Shown here piece after piece: positions 42,802-51,909 of a DNA stretch of 64,000 nt. Source of the stretch: CAXMRP01 sp965216515 (GTDB lineage: Bacteria > Pseudomonadota > Alphaproteobacteria > Rhizobiales > Afifellaceae); contig OZ244173.1 in assembly GCA_965216515.1 (NCBI GenBank), positions 1,364,001-1,428,000 on the forward strand, read 5' to 3'. The notes beneath the pieces are model-generated. The model made no database searches, was not told where the DNA came from, and worked only from the letters and a program-made list of their open reading frames with translations. Numbering within the stretch: position 1 is the first letter of the stretch; each line of letters opens with the position of its first letter. The translations under genes were made by a program, and so were the position numbers.

Positions 42802-44316
42802 TCAAACAAGATCGCCCGGCAGGATGGCCTCGGGCATATTCTGGTAGCAAATGGGCCGGACAAACCGCCGTATCGACAATGTGCCCACAGACGTCGCCCC
42901 GAAATTGGTGGAGGCCGGATACGGCCCGCCATGGACCATCGCGTCACAGACCTCCACGCCCGTCGGAAAGCCATTTGCCAGAATGCGACCGGCTTTCCGC
43001 TCCAAAATCGGCATCAGCCGGCGGCCAGCCGAAACATCCGTCTCGTCAGACGCCTCCATGTGAAGCGTACAGGTCAATTGACCCTGCAGGCTTTCCGCGA
43101 TGGCCGCCATTTCATCGAGATCAGAAACCCGGACAACCAGCCCGAGCGGGCCAAACACCTCCTCTGCCAACGTCTCGTTGGCCAGCCACGCCTTTCCGGT
43201 CGTCTCGAACAGATAGGGCGTTGCGTTGCGCAAATCGCACGTCGAGGTCAGAATTTCCCGCACACCCGATGCCGCCCGTATCGTATCCCGACCCTCGCGA
43301 TAGGCGGCCGCGATCCCGTCGGTCAGCATGGTCTGTTCGCCGATATCTGCCAGCGCGTCTCTGGCGGCGGCAACGAACGCATCGCCGCTTGCGTCGGACA
43401 GCACAACCGCAATGCCCGGATTGGTGCAGAACTGGCCGGCACCCATGGTCAGCGAGCCGCACCACCCGCTGGCGATTTCCGCGCCGCGCGCCGCAACGGC
43501 GGCCGGCAGCAGAAACATCGGATTTACGGATCCCAGTTCACCGAAGAACGGAATCGGCTCCGGCCGTGCCGCACACAGGTCGAACAAGGCCCTTCCGCCG
43601 GCCAGGCTGCCCGTAAACCCGACCGCTTTGATGCATGGATGTTGGACGAGGCCTGTCCCGACATCCCTTTTTCCACCCTGAATGAGCGAGAAAACACCGG
43701 GATCGATCCCCAGATCCCGGATCGCGGCATCAATCGCCTGCGCCACGATCTCGCCGGTTCCGGGGTGGGCGGAGTGACCCTTCACAACCACCGGACAACC
43801 CGCCGCAAGTGCGGCCGCCGTATCGCCTCCGGCTGTCGAAAAGGCAAGCGGGAAGTTCGACGCGCCAAACACCGCCACCGGGCCAACCGGACGCTGCATG
43901 ACCCGCAGATCCGGCCGCGGCAGCGGCTGCCGGTCCGGCAATGGTCCGTCATGGCGGCGGTCGAGATAATCTCCAGCCTCCACATGATCGGCGAACATCC
44001 GCAGCTGGCCGACGGTCCGGCCGCGTTCGCCATCCAGCCGAACCGCGGGCAGTCCGGTTTCGCGAATGCCGATCGCCGTGATCTCCGCGCCGCGCGCCTC
44101 GATTTCATCGGCGATCCTGCGCAGGAAAACGGCGCGATCCGTACGGCTGGAATAGCCGTACGACCAGAACGCCGCCTCCGCCGATGCCGCTGCCCGATCC
44201 ACATGCGCCGGCGTGCCGATCGCAAACGTGTCCGGTTGCGCATCCGTCGGCATATTCGTGAATGTGTCCGAGCCGCCGACCCATTCGCCGGCGATGAGGT
44301 GTTTTCCCCTGAGCAT
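42802..44316 (-). CDS. Aldehyde dehydrogenase, alpha-ketoglutarate-semialdehyde dehydrogenase type
   Basis: 504 residues. PVGPVAVFGASNFPLAFSTAGGDTAAALAAGCPVVVKGHSAHPGT is the family NAD-site run, FFGELGSVNP holds the general-base Glu and GAGQFCTNPGI the catalytic Cys. The GASNFPLAFS/KGHxAHPGTGE form is that of type III alpha-ketoglutarate semialdehyde dehydrogenase, the last step of the non-phosphorylative pentose and galactarate/hydroxyproline routes, yielding 2-oxoglutarate. GGAG 8 bases before the ATG supports the start. It leads an operon with the aldose dehydrogenase and probably the cupin. Confidence 0.92.
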   Translation of the reverse strand: MLRGKHLIAGEWVGGSDTFTNMPTDAQPDTFAIGTPAHVDRAAASAEAAFWSYGYSSRTDRAVFLRRIADEIEARGAEITAIGIRETGLPAVRLDGERGRTVGQLRMFADHVEAGDYLDRRHDGPLPDRQPLPRPDLRVMQRPVGPVAVFGASNFPLAFSTAGGDTAAALAAGCPVVVKGHSAHPGTGEIVAQAIDAAIRDLGIDPGVFSLIQGGKRDVGTGLVQHPCIKAVGFTGSLAGGRALFDLCAARPEPIPFFGELGSVNPMFLLPAAVAARGAEIASGWCGSLTMGAGQFCTNPGIAVVLSDASGDAFVAAARDALADIGEQTMLTDGIAAAYREGRDTIRAASGVREILTSTCDLRNATPYLFETTGKAWLANETLAEEVFGPLGLVVRVSDLDEMAAIAESLQGQLTCTLHMEASDETDVSAGRRLMPILERKAGRILANGFPTGVEVCDAMVHGGPYPASTNFGATSVGTLSIRRFVRPICYQNMPEAILPGDLV

Positions 44317-44702
44317 GATTTGTCACTCCAAAAGACTGGATTTCGTTCACAGCGGCGCCAATTCCGGACACGGCGAATGTTCTGTCCCTATCCGATCGGT
44401 CCGCCGTCCACCCGGCACCCGATTTCCGGTTTTGACGAAACCGAGCTGATGAAACGGGATATCGCCGCCCTTCCCGCCGGGGATGGCGAATTGGGACACG
44501 GGCCCCCGACCGCGGGGACCCGACCTTTGTTTTTCATTTCTGGCGCCCCAGGGCAACAGGCTTTTGGCGGCGGGACGTCGATCGCGATACCGGCGACCGG
44601 TTTGCATACGATACGCGGCGCGGATCTCCCCTCTGATCTTCGCGCCGATCTTCGCGTATCTGGCCGCACATGCGGATATTCGGCACCAGGCCGGCGCCGG
44701 CT
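44317..44702. other. 386-bp gap between aldehyde dehydrogenase and Lrp genes
   Basis: No gene supported. It must contain the promoter of the aldehyde dehydrogenase operon (minus). A CGGTTT/AAACCG inverted repeat with a 5-base loop sits at 44427-44443, and GCCGGCGCCGGC lies right after the Lrp gene stop. Otherwise nothing stands out. Confidence 0.5.
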
Positions 44703-45143
44703 TCAACGATGATCGAATTCGGTGACCAGCACGATTGATGAAGTCGTCCGTTCCACGCCGCGCATCTCGCCGAATTCCTGGAGAACCTGATGCAGGCGAA
44801 CCGGCGTTTCCGCGGCAACGATCACAACCAGATCAAACGCGCCGCTGACCGAATAGCAGGATTCCGCCTCCGGCCAGCGCCGCAGATCCCTGACCACTTC
44901 CGGCGCATGCTTGGGATCGATGGTGAACCTGACGATCGCCTTGATCCGTTCAGCACCGATTTCCTCGCCAAGCCGGACCGTGTAGCCGGCTATGACCCCG
45001 TCCCGTTCCAGCCGACCGATCCGCTCCTGGATCGCCGATCGCGAGAGGTTCAATTTCCGGGCAAGCGATGCCGTCGCCTCACGCGCATCCGCTTTCAAAA
45101 GCGCGATCAGTTCCCTGTCAACACGATCGTAGCGGCGTTTCAA
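44703..45143 (-). CDS. Lrp/AsnC-family transcriptional regulator
   Basis: 146 residues from a TTG at 45143 with GGGAGAA just upstream. N-terminal AsnC helix-turn-helix (LKADAREATASLARKLNLS with RSAIQERIGRLERDGVI) followed by the RAM ligand-binding domain (AIVRFTI, WPEAESCYSVSGAFDLVVIV). Lrp-type regulators sense amino acids or related molecules. It is divergent from the 13-gene operon beginning at 45400 and is its most likely controller. Confidence 0.92.
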   Translation of the reverse strand: MKRRYDRVDRELIALLKADAREATASLARKLNLSRSAIQERIGRLERDGVIAGYTVRLGEEIGAERIKAIVRFTIDPKHAPEVVRDLRRWPEAESCYSVSGAFDLVVIVAAETPVRLHQVLQEFGEMRGVERTTSSIVLVTEFDHR

Positions 45144-45265
45144 CAGCTTCTCCCTTTAAAACAGCGGTTGTGGCCGGCTTATTCGGCATATCGCCGGATT
45201 GCAGCCCGTCGGAACGATGAAATACGCTGTCTATTGGTAACATTAAAAGAAAAATCGACGGCATT

Positions 45266-45301
45266 GCCCGCCAAATCCTGACGGCGGGCGCACGTGGTGC
45301 G
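45266..45301. promoter_or_regulatory. Adjacent hairpins in the leader of the 13-gene operon
   Basis: GCCCGCC (45266-45272) and GGCGGGC (45283-45289) form a 7-bp stem with a 10-base loop, directly followed by CGCAC/GTGCG (45289-45301) and GGTTTTGG. They lie 99-134 bases before the binding-protein ATG, in the region shared with the Lrp gene. They may be an operator or an RNA control element; neither is established. Confidence 0.35.
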
Positions 45302-45399
45302 GTTTTGGTACGGGTATGAAGGGGTGCGCCGCGCATCCACACGTGTCACCGATGCAATCGCCGATGATGGCTAATGAGCTGAGAAAAGGGAGCAATACC

Positions 45400-46956
45400 A
45401 TGAGGATGAATTTTGCCATTTCATCGCTATGCGCGGCCTCGCTGACGCTGGCCGCCACCATGGCCGGGTCTGCTGGAGCGGCCGAGTTGCGGACGAACAT
45501 CCCGGCCGATCCTGCGATGGTCGACCCAATTACCTATTCGGAATTGGTCGCCGGCGATGTCATTGCCAATGTCTATGAAGGGTTTGTCGGCCTCGACAAG
45601 GCAGGCAATGTGGTACCCGCCCTGGCCGTCAGTTGGACAGCCGACGACGACAATCTCGGATTTACCTTCAAACTGCGCGAAGGCGTGAAATTTCACTCCG
45701 GTCGCATATTTGGGGCCAAGGACGTCAAATACACCTTCGAACAGCTTCTGCTGCCCGGCAACAAGGGTGGATTGAACGCCCGCTATCTCGGTCCGATCGT
45801 CGGCTCGCAGGATGTGAAGGACGGCAAGGAAACCGAGCTCAAGGGCGTCGAGGTCATCGACGACCTGACTGTCCGTGTCCGCTTCACCAAGCCCGATGTT
45901 CTTTTCCCCATCTATCCGTTCTTCTTCATGGACAGCGGCATTGCCGCCGAACACGGCGACGACTGGCACACCAAGGCTTCCGCCGGCACCGGCCCCTACA
46001 AGTTCGTTGAATGGAGCCGTGGACAGAATGTGAAACTTGAAGCGCACAAGGATTACTGGGGTGGTGCCCCGGCCATCGACGGCGTCAATTTCCTTATCGT
46101 GCCGAGCGGCGACACGGCTGTCTCCATGTACGAAGCCGGCGAACTCGACCTTGTCTACGCCGACCCGGCCACCATCCGCCGTATCCTGAAGGATCCGCAG
46201 TTCAAGGACGACATGCTGACGTCGCCGGCCGCCCAGATCCGCTATCTCGGGATGAACCAGAACCTGTACGCGCCGTTCAAGGACATCAAGGTTCGCCAGG
46301 CCGTCTGTCTTGCGCTGGACCGCAATGCCATGATCCAGGGGCTCTATGGCGGTGCCGCGTTCCCGCTTTACGGCCAGGTGACCCCGGGTGTGGCCGGATA
46401 CAATCCGGAACTTCCGGAAATCCCCTACGATCCGGAAAAAGCCAAGGCGCTGCTAGCCGAAGCAGGTTATCCCGACGGCAAGGGAATGCCGCCGATCAAG
46501 ATCACATCGACGGAACCGAACAAGAATGACATCGCCTACATGGCCAGCCAGCTCAAAGACGTGCTTGGCATGCCGGTCGAGGTGGAAGTTGTGGAGCGCG
46601 GGAGCCACATCAAGAAGATGAATGCCGGCGAAGTCCCGTTCTTCCCGTGGGGATGGTCGGCTGGCTATCCCGATGCGCTCTACTTCCTGAGCCAGGTTTG
46701 GTATGGGCCCAGCACCTACAACCGGTCCCGTTGGCAGAACGATGAATTCGATGCCCTGATCGAGCAAGCCGGCAAGGTCGCCGACGAAAAGGAACGCTAC
46801 AAGCTTTACAACAAGGCGGAAAAGATCCTGATCGACGATTGGGGGACATGCCCGACGACGGTTCGCATGCAGGTCGCCCTGAAAAAGCCGAACGTGGACG
46901 ACGTCGCGCTGACACCGTTCCGCTTCTTGCCGTTCAAGGATGTGTCCATCAACTGA
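45400..46956 (+). CDS. Peptide/nickel-type ABC transporter substrate-binding protein (operon 2)
   Basis: 518 residues from an ATG at 45400 after AAAAGGGAG. Sec signal peptide of about 28 residues (MRMNFAISSLCAASLTLAA and cut near GAA). Family 5 motifs: VYEGFVGLDKAGNVVPALAVSW and FKLREGVKFHSGRIFGAKDVKYTFEQ, then typical periplasmic binding lobes. The order binding protein-permease-permease-ATPase-ATPase repeats that at 7.5-13 kb, but the sequences are not near-identical. First gene of the long operon; the ligand is presumably the compound degraded by the following enzymes. Confidence 0.92.
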   Translation: MRMNFAISSLCAASLTLAATMAGSAGAAELRTNIPADPAMVDPITYSELVAGDVIANVYEGFVGLDKAGNVVPALAVSWTADDDNLGFTFKLREGVKFHSGRIFGAKDVKYTFEQLLLPGNKGGLNARYLGPIVGSQDVKDGKETELKGVEVIDDLTVRVRFTKPDVLFPIYPFFFMDSGIAAEHGDDWHTKASAGTGPYKFVEWSRGQNVKLEAHKDYWGGAPAIDGVNFLIVPSGDTAVSMYEAGELDLVYADPATIRRILKDPQFKDDMLTSPAAQIRYLGMNQNLYAPFKDIKVRQAVCLALDRNAMIQGLYGGAAFPLYGQVTPGVAGYNPELPEIPYDPEKAKALLAEAGYPDGKGMPPIKITSTEPNKNDIAYMASQLKDVLGMPVEVEVVERGSHIKKMNAGEVPFFPWGWSAGYPDALYFLSQVWYGPSTYNRSRWQNDEFDALIEQAGKVADEKERYKLYNKAEKILIDDWGTCPTTVRMQVALKKPNVDDVALTPFRFLPFKDVSIN

Positions 46957-47000
46957 TTGGGTTGCCGTCCTTGGCAGACAACGATCAGGGTGAGTGAACG

Positions 47001-47939
47001 ATGTTCGGCTATGCTGTCCGGCGTGTTCTCGGCCTCTTGGCAGTATGGTTCATCGCCATCGTGCTCACCTTCATCGCCGTCCAGTTCGTACCCGGCGATC
47101 CCATCCTCGGCCTGTTGAGTGATCAGGCCGGGGATCCCGTTCTTGAGGCGCGGCTGCGCGCCGACTACGGGCTCGACAAGCCGCTGGTGATCCAGTTTTT
47201 CGATTACCTGAAGAATATCGCCAACGGCACTTTCGGTTTGTCGTTCCGGTTTGCCGGCACGCCGGTGATCGAGGTCATCGCCGGCGGGCTGGCGATCAGC
47301 CCCGTCCTGGCGCTCGTGTCGATCGCCCTGGCGGTACCGCTCGGCGTGTCAACCGGCATCTTCGCCGCGGTCCGCCGCAACAGCTGGGCGGATACGCTCG
47401 TGATCCTCGTTCTCGTGGCGGGCATATCGGTGCCCAACTTCGCCATGGCGGCGTTTCTCGTCTATCTGTTTTCCATCAAGCTCGGCTGGCTGCCGGTCGC
47501 CGGTTGGGGCGATCTCGACCAGTTGGTCTTGCCGGTCACAATTCTGGTCATTCCGCCCACTGCCTACATCGCGCGCCTCACCCGCACCTACATGCTGGAG
47601 GTTCTCCAGCAGGACTATATGCGCACGGCCCGCGCCAAGGGTCTGCGCGAACGTCTGGTGATCTATCGCCATGCCCTGCGCAATACGCTGGTGCCGCTTC
47701 TGACCACGATCGGCATAATTTTCGGCGGGCTCCTGTCCGGGACCTTCGTCGTCGAGACGATCTTCAACATACCCGGTCTTGGCCGCATGGCCATCGAATC
47801 GATCTTCGCCCGCGATTACCCGGTCACCATGTCCATCGTGCTTCTGTTCACGGTGTTTTATTCGCTCATCAATCTGGCTGTCGATCTGCTCTATGCCGCA
47901 CTCGATCCGCGAATACGCCTCGATTCCGGGGCCGGGTGA
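47001..47939 (+). CDS. Peptide-type ABC transporter permease, DppB-like (operon 2)
   Basis: 312 residues. The N-terminal helix (VLGLLAVWFIAIVLTFIAVQF) and VPGDPILGL, the EAA-type loop MRTARAKGLRERLVIYRHALRN (about 210-231), and about six membrane spans match DppB. It starts 44 bases after the binding protein gene and precedes the second permease by 3 bases. Confidence 0.92.
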   Translation: MFGYAVRRVLGLLAVWFIAIVLTFIAVQFVPGDPILGLLSDQAGDPVLEARLRADYGLDKPLVIQFFDYLKNIANGTFGLSFRFAGTPVIEVIAGGLAISPVLALVSIALAVPLGVSTGIFAAVRRNSWADTLVILVLVAGISVPNFAMAAFLVYLFSIKLGWLPVAGWGDLDQLVLPVTILVIPPTAYIARLTRTYMLEVLQQDYMRTARAKGLRERLVIYRHALRNTLVPLLTTIGIIFGGLLSGTFVVETIFNIPGLGRMAIESIFARDYPVTMSIVLLFTVFYSLINLAVDLLYAALDPRIRLDSGAG

Positions 47940-47942
47940 CAC

Positions 47943-48812
47943 ATGGCAGCCGATGCACAACCAACCGAAAACCGGACGCGGTCTGAGTTTTTCATCCGGT
48001 TCCGGCGCAACCGCAACGCGGTCATTGGCTCCACCCTGGTTGCCATCATTGTCGCCGCGGCCATTCTGGCACCTTGGATCGTGCCTAGTGATCCGGAGAA
48101 GGTGAACATGATCGCCGTTTGGGCACCGCCCGGCGGCGATCACATATTCGGCGCCGATGCGCTGGGCCGTGACGTCTTCAGTCGTGTCATTACCGGCGCA
48201 CGGGTTTCGCTGCTTGTCGCCATTTCTGTGCTGGCGATCACGCTTACGATCGGCACCATCGCCGGCATGTGTGCGGCCTGGTTTGGCGGCTGGGTCGATA
48301 CGATCATCATGCGCACGGTCGACATTATCTTTGCATTCCCGGAGCTGATCTTCGCCATCCTGGTCGCAGCCATGCTGGGACCGGGAAAATTCACTGTCAT
48401 AATCGCGCTTTCCATCGTCTGGTGGCCGGGGATCGCGCGCCTGACACGATCACTCGTCCTGTCGATCAAGTCGGAGTTGTTCGTGGAGGCTGCGATCGCA
48501 TCGGGTACGCCGGTTCATCGCATCATGCGCCGCCATTTCCTCCCCAATATCATCGCCCCGCTGATCGTACGCGCCTCCATCGGTGTCGGTTTCATCATCA
48601 TGGCCGAAGCCACGTTGAGTTTCCTGGGCATCGGCGTCCAGGAACCGGAGCCGACCTGGGGCGGCATGATCCGCGACGGCCTGACCCAGTTGCGCACCGA
48701 TCCGCATCTGGCGCTGTATTCCAGCCTCGCGCTTGGCATCACCATGGTCGGCTTCAATCTGCTGGGCGACGGATTGCGCGACATTCTCGATCCCAAGGTG
48801 CGCGATCGATGA
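47943..48812 (+). CDS. Peptide-type ABC transporter permease, DppC-like (operon 2)
   Basis: 289 residues. FFIRFRRNRNAVIG tail, first helix ending LAPWIVPSDPEKVN, ADALGRDVFSRVITGARVS and the EAA loop VEAAIASGTPVHRIMRRHFLPN (about 181-202). The stop overlaps the next ATG by 4 bases. Confidence 0.92.
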   Translation: MAADAQPTENRTRSEFFIRFRRNRNAVIGSTLVAIIVAAAILAPWIVPSDPEKVNMIAVWAPPGGDHIFGADALGRDVFSRVITGARVSLLVAISVLAITLTIGTIAGMCAAWFGGWVDTIIMRTVDIIFAFPELIFAILVAAMLGPGKFTVIIALSIVWWPGIARLTRSLVLSIKSELFVEAAIASGTPVHRIMRRHFLPNIIAPLIVRASIGVGFIIMAEATLSFLGIGVQEPEPTWGGMIRDGLTQLRTDPHLALYSSLALGITMVGFNLLGDGLRDILDPKVRDR

Positions 48813-49825
48813 CTGGCGATTCCCGCAACGTGCTTCAGGTCGACGGTCTGTCGGTGTCGTTCCAGGGGCTGCACGGCCAGGTTCCGGTACTGCACGACAT
48901 CTCGTTCAAGGTATCCGCCGGCGAGGTCGTCGGCATCGTCGGTGAGAGCGGATCCGGCAAGTCTGTAACCTCGCTCGCGATCATGGGACTTCTGGGCGCC
49001 CAGGGGTCGGTGGACGGCGGCCGTGTTCGCCTCGGCGACCAGAACCTGACGGGCCTCCGCGACAACGCCATGCGCCGGATCCGCGGTCGCGATATCGCGA
49101 TGATCTTCCAGGAACCGACGACAAGCCTCAATCCGGTTCTTCCGGTCGGTTTCCAGATTGCCGAGGTTTTGGTTGAGCATTTCGGGCAGGGCGAGAAGGA
49201 GGCCGGTCGCCGTGCCGTCGAGCTGATGCACCGGGTCGGAATACCGGCGGCCGCGGAGCGCGCGCTGGACTATCCCCATCAATTGTCCGGCGGCATGAAG
49301 CAGCGGATCATGATTGCCATGGCGCTTGCCTGCCAGCCGAAATTCCTGATTGCCGACGAACCGACGACAGCGCTCGATGTGACCATCCAGGCACAGATAC
49401 TCGACCTCATTCGTGACCTGAGATCGGAATTCGATATGGGCGTCGTGCTGATCACCCACGATATGGGAATCGTCGCCGAAATGGCCGATCGCGTCGTTGT
49501 CATGTATGCCGGCCAGATCGTCGAACAGTCGGACGTCGCTTCGCTGTTTGGATCGCCCCGCCACCCCTACACGCGGCTCCTTTTGCGATCGATCCCATCC
49601 GCCCGCGTCAAACAGGACGTGTTGCCGATGATTGTCGGCACGACGCCCACACCTTCCGACTTTTCCGCCGGATGCCGGTTCAATCCCCGTTGCCCCTTTT
49701 CACAAGACCTGTGCCGCCAGAATCCGCCGCCGCTCGAGGAGCAGGCCGAAAGCCATCAGGTGCGCTGCCACCGGGTGAGGGAAATCCCCGCGCTTATGGC
49801 GCAGGATCCGGAGTACGCGGCATGA
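48809..49825 (+). CDS. Peptide-type ABC transporter ATPase, DppD-like (operon 2)
   Basis: 338 residues from an ATG at 48809. Walker A GESGSGKSV (about 45-53), signature LSGGMKQRIMIAMAL, Walker B LIADEPTTALDV, and the C-terminal Cys element CRFNPRCPFSQDLC near 290-303. Overlaps its neighbours by 4 bases on both sides. Confidence 0.93.
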   Translation: MTGDSRNVLQVDGLSVSFQGLHGQVPVLHDISFKVSAGEVVGIVGESGSGKSVTSLAIMGLLGAQGSVDGGRVRLGDQNLTGLRDNAMRRIRGRDIAMIFQEPTTSLNPVLPVGFQIAEVLVEHFGQGEKEAGRRAVELMHRVGIPAAAERALDYPHQLSGGMKQRIMIAMALACQPKFLIADEPTTALDVTIQAQILDLIRDLRSEFDMGVVLITHDMGIVAEMADRVVVMYAGQIVEQSDVASLFGSPRHPYTRLLLRSIPSARVKQDVLPMIVGTTPTPSDFSAGCRFNPRCPFSQDLCRQNPPPLEEQAESHQVRCHRVREIPALMAQDPEYAA

Positions 49826-50787
49826 GCGCGGAGCCCATCCTCAGCCTGCAGGACGTCACCAGGGAGTTCGTCGTCAAGTCATCCGCTTTCGGCAAACCTC
49901 TGTCGGTTCTCCGCGCCGTCGACCGGGTGACCCTGAACGCATTACCCGGCGAAACGCTGGGTATCGTCGGCGAAAGCGGTTGCGGCAAGACCACTCTCGG
50001 CCGCCTGATGCTCAACCTTATCGGTCCGACATCCGGACGCATCAGCTTTCTCGGGCAGGATCTGGCGACCCTGAGCCCCCGCCAAATGCGGGATCTGCGC
50101 CACCAGATGCAGATCGTTTTCCAGGATCCCTATTCCTCGCTGAATCCGCGCATGAAGGTACGCGACATCATCGCCGAACCGCTGGAAAATTTCGGCGCCA
50201 GCCGCGGCGAAATCCGCGAACGGGTCAGAGCGGTCATGGATATTGTGCAACTGCCGTCCGCCTATGCCGACCGCTACCCGCATGCGTTCAGCGGCGGCCA
50301 GCGTCAGCGCATCGGCATCGCCAGAGCCCTGGCGGTGGAGCCGAAATTGCTGATTTGCGATGAAGCCGTCTCCGCGCTCGATGTCTCCGTTCAGGCGCAG
50401 ATACTCAACCTGCTGCGGGATATTCAAAAACAGATGGATGTCACGCTCATCTTCATTTCACACAATCTCGGCGTGATCCGCTTTCTTTGCCACCGTGTGG
50501 CGGTGATGTATCTGGGTCGCATCGTGGAATTCGCGACCGAAGCCGAGCTCTTCGACAATCCGCGCCACCCCTACACCCAGGCCTTGCTTTCGGCGATTCC
50601 CGAAGCCCGGGTGAGGCAACGCGATCATCGACAGGTTCTTCAGGGCGACATTCCCAGCCCGATCAATCCGCCGCCCGGTTGTCCGTTTCACCTGCGCTGC
50701 CCCAAAACGCAGAAACGCTGCCAAAGCGAAGTCCCGATACTTGACGAGGATTCCGACCATGCTGTCGCCTGTCACTTTCCCGGCTAG
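49822..50787 (+). CDS. Peptide-type ABC transporter ATPase, DppF-like (operon 2)
   Basis: 321 residues from an ATG at 49822. Walker A GESGCGKTT (about 49-57), FQDPYSSLNPRMKV, signature FSGGQRQRIGIARAL, Walker B LICDEAVSALDVS (the usual Pro after DE is replaced by Ala, DEAVSALD), and PPPGCPFHLRCPKTQKRC at the end. It completes the importer; the hydrolase gene starts 14 bases later. Confidence 0.93.
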   Translation: MSAEPILSLQDVTREFVVKSSAFGKPLSVLRAVDRVTLNALPGETLGIVGESGCGKTTLGRLMLNLIGPTSGRISFLGQDLATLSPRQMRDLRHQMQIVFQDPYSSLNPRMKVRDIIAEPLENFGASRGEIRERVRAVMDIVQLPSAYADRYPHAFSGGQRQRIGIARALAVEPKLLICDEAVSALDVSVQAQILNLLRDIQKQMDVTLIFISHNLGVIRFLCHRVAVMYLGRIVEFATEAELFDNPRHPYTQALLSAIPEARVRQRDHRQVLQGDIPSPINPPPGCPFHLRCPKTQKRCQSEVPILDEDSDHAVACHFPG

Positions 50788-50801
50788 AGGGGTACGGCTC
50801 C

Positions 50802-51899
50802 ATGTTGTTTGAGCGCACAAGCTACCATCCCAAACCCGGCAAGTTCGAGAGTGTTCTGGAGCTGCGGGAGGCGGCGTGCAGGGTACGCTACGATCTCGGC
50901 CTCAAGATGGGCCGGATAACCGTAGAGCAACCGGATCCCGATTATGCCACCGGGGACGACAGCCGCATCGTCCATTGGGAGTGCACATTCCGCGACGAGA
51001 ACGAGCAGGCCAGCGATCTGGCCTGCCGGGCGGACAGCCCCGCCTTCGGCGATATCCGCGCACAAATGAATTTGTTGCTCGCCGACTTTCGCCGCTCCAT
51101 TGTCAGGCCGGCCAATCGGCCCGGTGTGCTTTCCGACACCTGTCTCGACGGCATTGCCATAGTGCCCCGGGAAACGGCCTTTGTTTCCGGCAGCCGGTCG
51201 CTGACCGGCTACCTCTATCTGCCGCCGGGCGAAGGTCCTTTCCCTTGCATGGTAACCAACCATGGCAGTTCCATTCATCAGGGAACGACGGATGTCTGCC
51301 GGCCCGGCGTGGCGGCGGTGTTGATGAGTTGGGGCATCGCGTCCTTTCTGCCCCACCGGCGCGGCTACGGGAACTCGCCCGGCATCCCCTGGCGTGAAGA
51401 CGTCTCCGCCGAATACGGAACGGCCATATACGACGCCCAGCTGGCCGAACGGTTGTCGGCGGAAAGCGAGGATGTCGTCGCCGCCCTGGGATATCTGGAG
51501 ACGCTGCCGGAGATCGACAGCGATCATATCGGCGTCATGGGAAGTTCGTTCGGAGGAACTGTCACGTTGTTTGCCGCCTCACGCTGCCCCCGTTTCCGAT
51601 GTGCCGTCGAATTCGCCGGCGCGGCGATGAACTGGGACCGGACGCCGGGTCTGCGAAAAGTCATGCACGGCGCCGCCGCCGACCTCACCCAACCGGCCTT
51701 TTTCGTGCAAGCCGCCAACGACTATTCCACGCGCCCCACCGTCGAACTCGCGGGCGCGCTTGAACATTCCGACAAGGTGATTTCCAGCAAGGTGTTTCCC
51801 GGCTTTGGGCTGACCCGCGACGAAGGCCATTTTTTGTACTGCCAGGGGACGGCGGTGTGGGCGTCGGACGTTCGTGAATTCCTGGAACGGTGGCTGTGA
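50802..51899 (+). CDS. Alpha/beta hydrolase with an N-terminal ~100-residue extra domain
   Basis: 365 residues. Residues 1-100 do not belong to the hydrolase fold and look like a ferredoxin-like (NIPSNAP/ABM-type) barrel: MLFERTSYHPKPGKFESVLEL with alternating strands and helices. Residues about 120-365 are an alpha/beta hydrolase of dienelactone-hydrolase/acyl-peptidase type: oxyanion NHGSSIHQG, nucleophile elbow GSSFGG with Ser249, Asp307 in AANDYSTR and His343 in DEGHFLY. It would hydrolyse an ester, lactone or peptide in the cytoplasm. The two-domain fusion is uncommon. Starts 14 bases after the importer ATPase. Confidence 0.8.
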   Translation: MLFERTSYHPKPGKFESVLELREAACRVRYDLGLKMGRITVEQPDPDYATGDDSRIVHWECTFRDENEQASDLACRADSPAFGDIRAQMNLLLADFRRSIVRPANRPGVLSDTCLDGIAIVPRETAFVSGSRSLTGYLYLPPGEGPFPCMVTNHGSSIHQGTTDVCRPGVAAVLMSWGIASFLPHRRGYGNSPGIPWREDVSAEYGTAIYDAQLAERLSAESEDVVAALGYLETLPEIDSDHIGVMGSSFGGTVTLFAASRCPRFRCAVEFAGAAMNWDRTPGLRKVMHGAAADLTQPAFFVQAANDYSTRPTVELAGALEHSDKVISSKVFPGFGLTRDEGHFLYCQGTAVWASDVREFLERWL

Positions 51900-51909
51900 G
51901 GGCAAGACG

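Noticed and set aside
45316..45399. Earlier in-frame start of the operon-2 binding protein
   Set aside because: A start before 45400 would precede the signal peptide with 28 polar residues; AAAAGGGAG supports 45400.
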